DNA from: an uncultured Collinsella sp. | Lineage (GTDB): Bacteria; Actinomycetota; Coriobacteriia; Coriobacteriales; Coriobacteriaceae | Reading direction: 5' to 3' | Assembly (NCBI GenBank): GCA_900555745.1 | Contig: USMH01000063.1 | Coordinates: 1 to 6,033, forward strand | Length of the DNA stretch: 6,033 nucleotides | Part shown: positions 4,217 through 6,033 of the stretch, in pieces | How the letters are laid out: every line of letters starts with the position of its first letter | How positions within the stretch are numbered: the stretch's first letter is position 1 | Made by a program: the position numbers and the translations under genes | The notes under the pieces: generated by a model | What the model saw: the letters and a program-made list of their open reading frames with translations, nothing else | Database searches by the model: none | Told to the model about the DNA's origin: nothing

Positions 4217-6033
4217 ATGCTCAATAATCACGAGGCCAATCTAACCGACGAGGAGGCTGCCGCTGAGGTCGCCCGCGTCGCGAAGACCTACCCCGTGGTG
4301 CGTTTGCTGTCGGCCGATCAGATTAAGAGCGAGCCTAACTGCCTGCTCGCCGGCAATCGGTGCCCTTGTCTGCGCCAGTCAAGTCTTGAGGCCTTGGCAG
4401 GTTCCGATGATGTATCGGAGCAGCTGCTCAATGATGGTACCGAGTACCGCGCTCGCCTGCGCCCTCTGAAGGTCGAGGGCGAGCCTCACGTCCTGCTGAT
4501 GGTGCGTCCGATCGATGAGCAAGAGGCTGCAGAAGAGGACCTTGTCTACACCGACGTGCTGACGAGTGTGCGCAATCGCCGATATTACGAGGAAAAGCTC
4601 CGCAACGCCCGCATGAATGCCGGCGTTGCGGTGATCGACCTTGATGATTTTAGGGTCTTCAACGATACGTGTGGCCGCCATGCCGGCGACCTTGCGCTCG
4701 GTGCTGTGGCGACAGCCATACGCAGCGGAATTCGTTCGACTGACGAGCTTGTGCGCTATGGCTGCGACAAGTTTGTGGTTGTCATGCCCAATATTCCCTC
4801 CGATGACTTCACCCGTCGCCTGCATCAGGTGTCCGATGCCGTTCATGCCACGATTGTTCCGGGCCATGAGTACGTGAGCTTGACGGCATGTGTTGGTGGC
4901 GTTCGCATTCATGGCGAGACGGTTGATGAGGGCGTTGGCCGCGCTGTCCAGTTACTGAGCCGTGCTAAGGCAAAAGCCGGTACGGTCGTGACCGATGGCG
5001 ATTTCATCGAGGCCTTCCAAAACGAAAAGCCTTTGGTGCTTATCATCGATGACTCCGAGATGAACCGAGCCATTCTCAACGAGATGCTCAAGGACGAGTA
5101 TTGCATCCTCGAGGCTGATAACGATCGTACGGCGCTCGATATGGTCGACCGCTATGGCGATGAGTTGTCGCTCGTGCTACTGGACATTGTCATGCCGGAC
5201 GTGAGCGGCTTTGAGGTGCTGGCCGATCTGTCGCGCCGATCGGTTGTTGACAAACTACCTGTCATCATGATTTCGAGCGAAGATTCCGACGATGTGGTTC
5301 TGCGCGCGTACGAGCTGGGCGCCTCGGACTATATCAGCCGCCCGTTTGACTCCCGTGTCGTGCGCCGCCGTGTAAGCAACACCATCCGTCTGTACGCCAA
5401 ACAGCGCCGCCTGACGAGCCTGCTGTCCCAGCAGTACAACGAGCGCGTCAAGAACAGTCGCATGCTCATCGACATCATGGCCGGTGTCATGGAACTTCGC
5501 AATGGCGAGAGCGGCAGGCACGTTACGAATATCGAAAAGCTGACCGAGCTGCTGCTTGGCTGTCTGGTCCAGCGTAGCGGCACGATCTCCCTCGACAATG
5601 AGGAACGCTCTACGATTGCCCTGGCTTCGGCGCTGCACGATATCGGCAAGATGTCGATTGACGATGCGATCCTCAACAAGCCCGGACGCCTTACGCCCGA
5701 GGAGTTCGAGATTATGAAGACGCATACCACGATGGGCGCCGACATGTTGCTTGAGCTGGGCCGCCATCACGTCGGCAATGCGCTTATGGAATATGCGTAC
5801 CAGATTGCGCGTTGGCATCACGAGCGCTGGGACGGCAAGGGCTATCCCGATGGCCTTAAGGGCGACGAGATTCCCATTGCCGCGCAGGTGGTCTCGGTGG
5901 CCGACGTGTACGATGCGCTGACGAGCGTGCGCGTGTACAAGGACGCTATCCCGCACAAGGAGGCGATCCAGATGATCTTGGACGGTAAGTGCGGCACCTT
6001 TAACCCGCTGTTGCTCGACTGCCTGCTCGAGGT
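4217..6033 (+). CDS. Cyclic-di-GMP signalling protein: degenerate GGDEF, receiver and HD-GYP domains (3' end beyond window)
   Basis: A soluble regulator, 605 residues visible, still open at the window end. Residues 1-105 look PAS-like near YRARLRPLKVEG (77-88) and carry Cys42, Cys49 and Cys51. A GGDEF-type domain (about 108-262) keeps TDVLTSVRNRR, DLDDF and Asp158. Its signature is GCDKF (182-186), with Lys for the catalytic Glu, so cyclase activity is unlikely. An RxxD I-site (Arg173, Asp176) sits five residues before it. The receiver (271-390) has Asp278/279, phospho-acceptor Asp323 (LLDIVMP) and Ser353, with Arg375 for the usual Lys. The HD-GYP domain (about 415 on) has Glu426, His435, His474-Asp475 (HDIGK), His503, His534-His535, GYP 542-544 and Asp563, so it is probably an active c-di-GMP phosphodiesterase. 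The ATG at 4217 has AAAGGG six bases upstream. No histidine kinase is adjacent, and no membrane segment is seen. Confidence 0.93.
   Translation, partial: MLNNHEANLTDEEAAAEVARVAKTYPVVRLLSADQIKSEPNCLLAGNRCPCLRQSSLEALAGSDDVSEQLLNDGTEYRARLRPLKVEGEPHVLLMVRPIDEQEAAEEDLVYTDVLTSVRNRRYYEEKLRNARMNAGVAVIDLDDFRVFNDTCGRHAGDLALGAVATAIRSGIRSTDELVRYGCDKFVVVMPNIPSDDFTRRLHQVSDAVHATIVPGHEYVSLTACVGGVRIHGETVDEGVGRAVQLLSRAKAKAGTVVTDGDFIEAFQNEKPLVLIIDDSEMNRAILNEMLKDEYCILEADNDRTALDMVDRYGDELSLVLLDIVMPDVSGFEVLADLSRRSVVDKLPVIMISSEDSDDVVLRAYELGASDYISRPFDSRVVRRRVSNTIRLYAKQRRLTSLLSQQYNERVKNSRMLIDIMAGVMELRNGESGRHVTNIEKLTELLLGCLVQRSGTISLDNEERSTIALASALHDIGKMSIDDAILNKPGRLTPEEFEIMKTHTTMGADMLLELGRHHVGNALMEYAYQIARWHHERWDGKGYPDGLKGDEIPIAAQVVSVADVYDALTSVRVYKDAIPHKEAIQMILDGKCGTFNPLLLDCLLE

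Noticed and set aside
4379..4912. A 177-residue minus-strand frame
   Set aside because: It lies entirely antisense to the GGDEF region of the signalling gene and shows no motif.
5255..5956. A 233-residue minus-strand frame
   Set aside because: It is antisense to the receiver and HD-GYP coding sequence, whose catalytic motifs fix the real frame; its His/Ala/Arg-rich content is typical of shadow frames.

Overview
The window is GC-rich, densely coded bacterial chromosome. It holds five protein-coding genes: three on the minus strand (positions 87 to 2982) and then two on the plus strand (3208 to the window end). The GC-rich codon use, short leaders with purine-rich ribosome binding sites, a SEC-C-tagged methionine aminopeptidase and a GGDEF/receiver/HD-GYP signalling protein would fit an anaerobic gut actinobacterium of the Coriobacteriia, such as Collinsella. 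That placement is an impression from sequence style. No rRNA or other marker here proves it.

Minus-strand block, in transcription order: (1) a COG0731-type radical SAM protein (2206-2982); (2) a type I methionine aminopeptidase with an N-terminal SEC-C zinc motif (1158-2045); (3) a D-2-hydroxyacid dehydrogenase (87-1022). The three do not look like a tight operon. A perfect 20-bp inverted repeat with a T-rich tail separates radical SAM from map, and an 18-bp terminator hairpin separates map from the dehydrogenase. map also has its own plausible -10 box. A second inverted repeat (1042-1076) lies just upstream of the dehydrogenase start, and a 10-bp hairpin follows its stop codon.

The divergent intergenic region (2983-3207) carries three small dyad symmetries and no gene. 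On the plus strand an alpha/beta hydrolase (3208-4005) is followed by 211 noncoding bases with a hairpin and a good promoter candidate. This leads into a large signalling gene (4217 to beyond the window end). Its domain order is a Cys-containing PAS-like N-terminus, a GGDEF domain with a degenerate active site but an intact RxxD I-site, a receiver domain, and an apparently intact HD-GYP phosphodiesterase domain.

Apart from that signalling protein the genes look like ordinary housekeeping or accessory metabolism. I see no CRISPR array, tRNA, rRNA, transposase or phage gene. The items most worth a second look are the GGDEF(degenerate)-REC-HD-GYP protein and the two intergenic inverted repeats (1042-1076 and 2098-2164), which look like members of dispersed repeat families.
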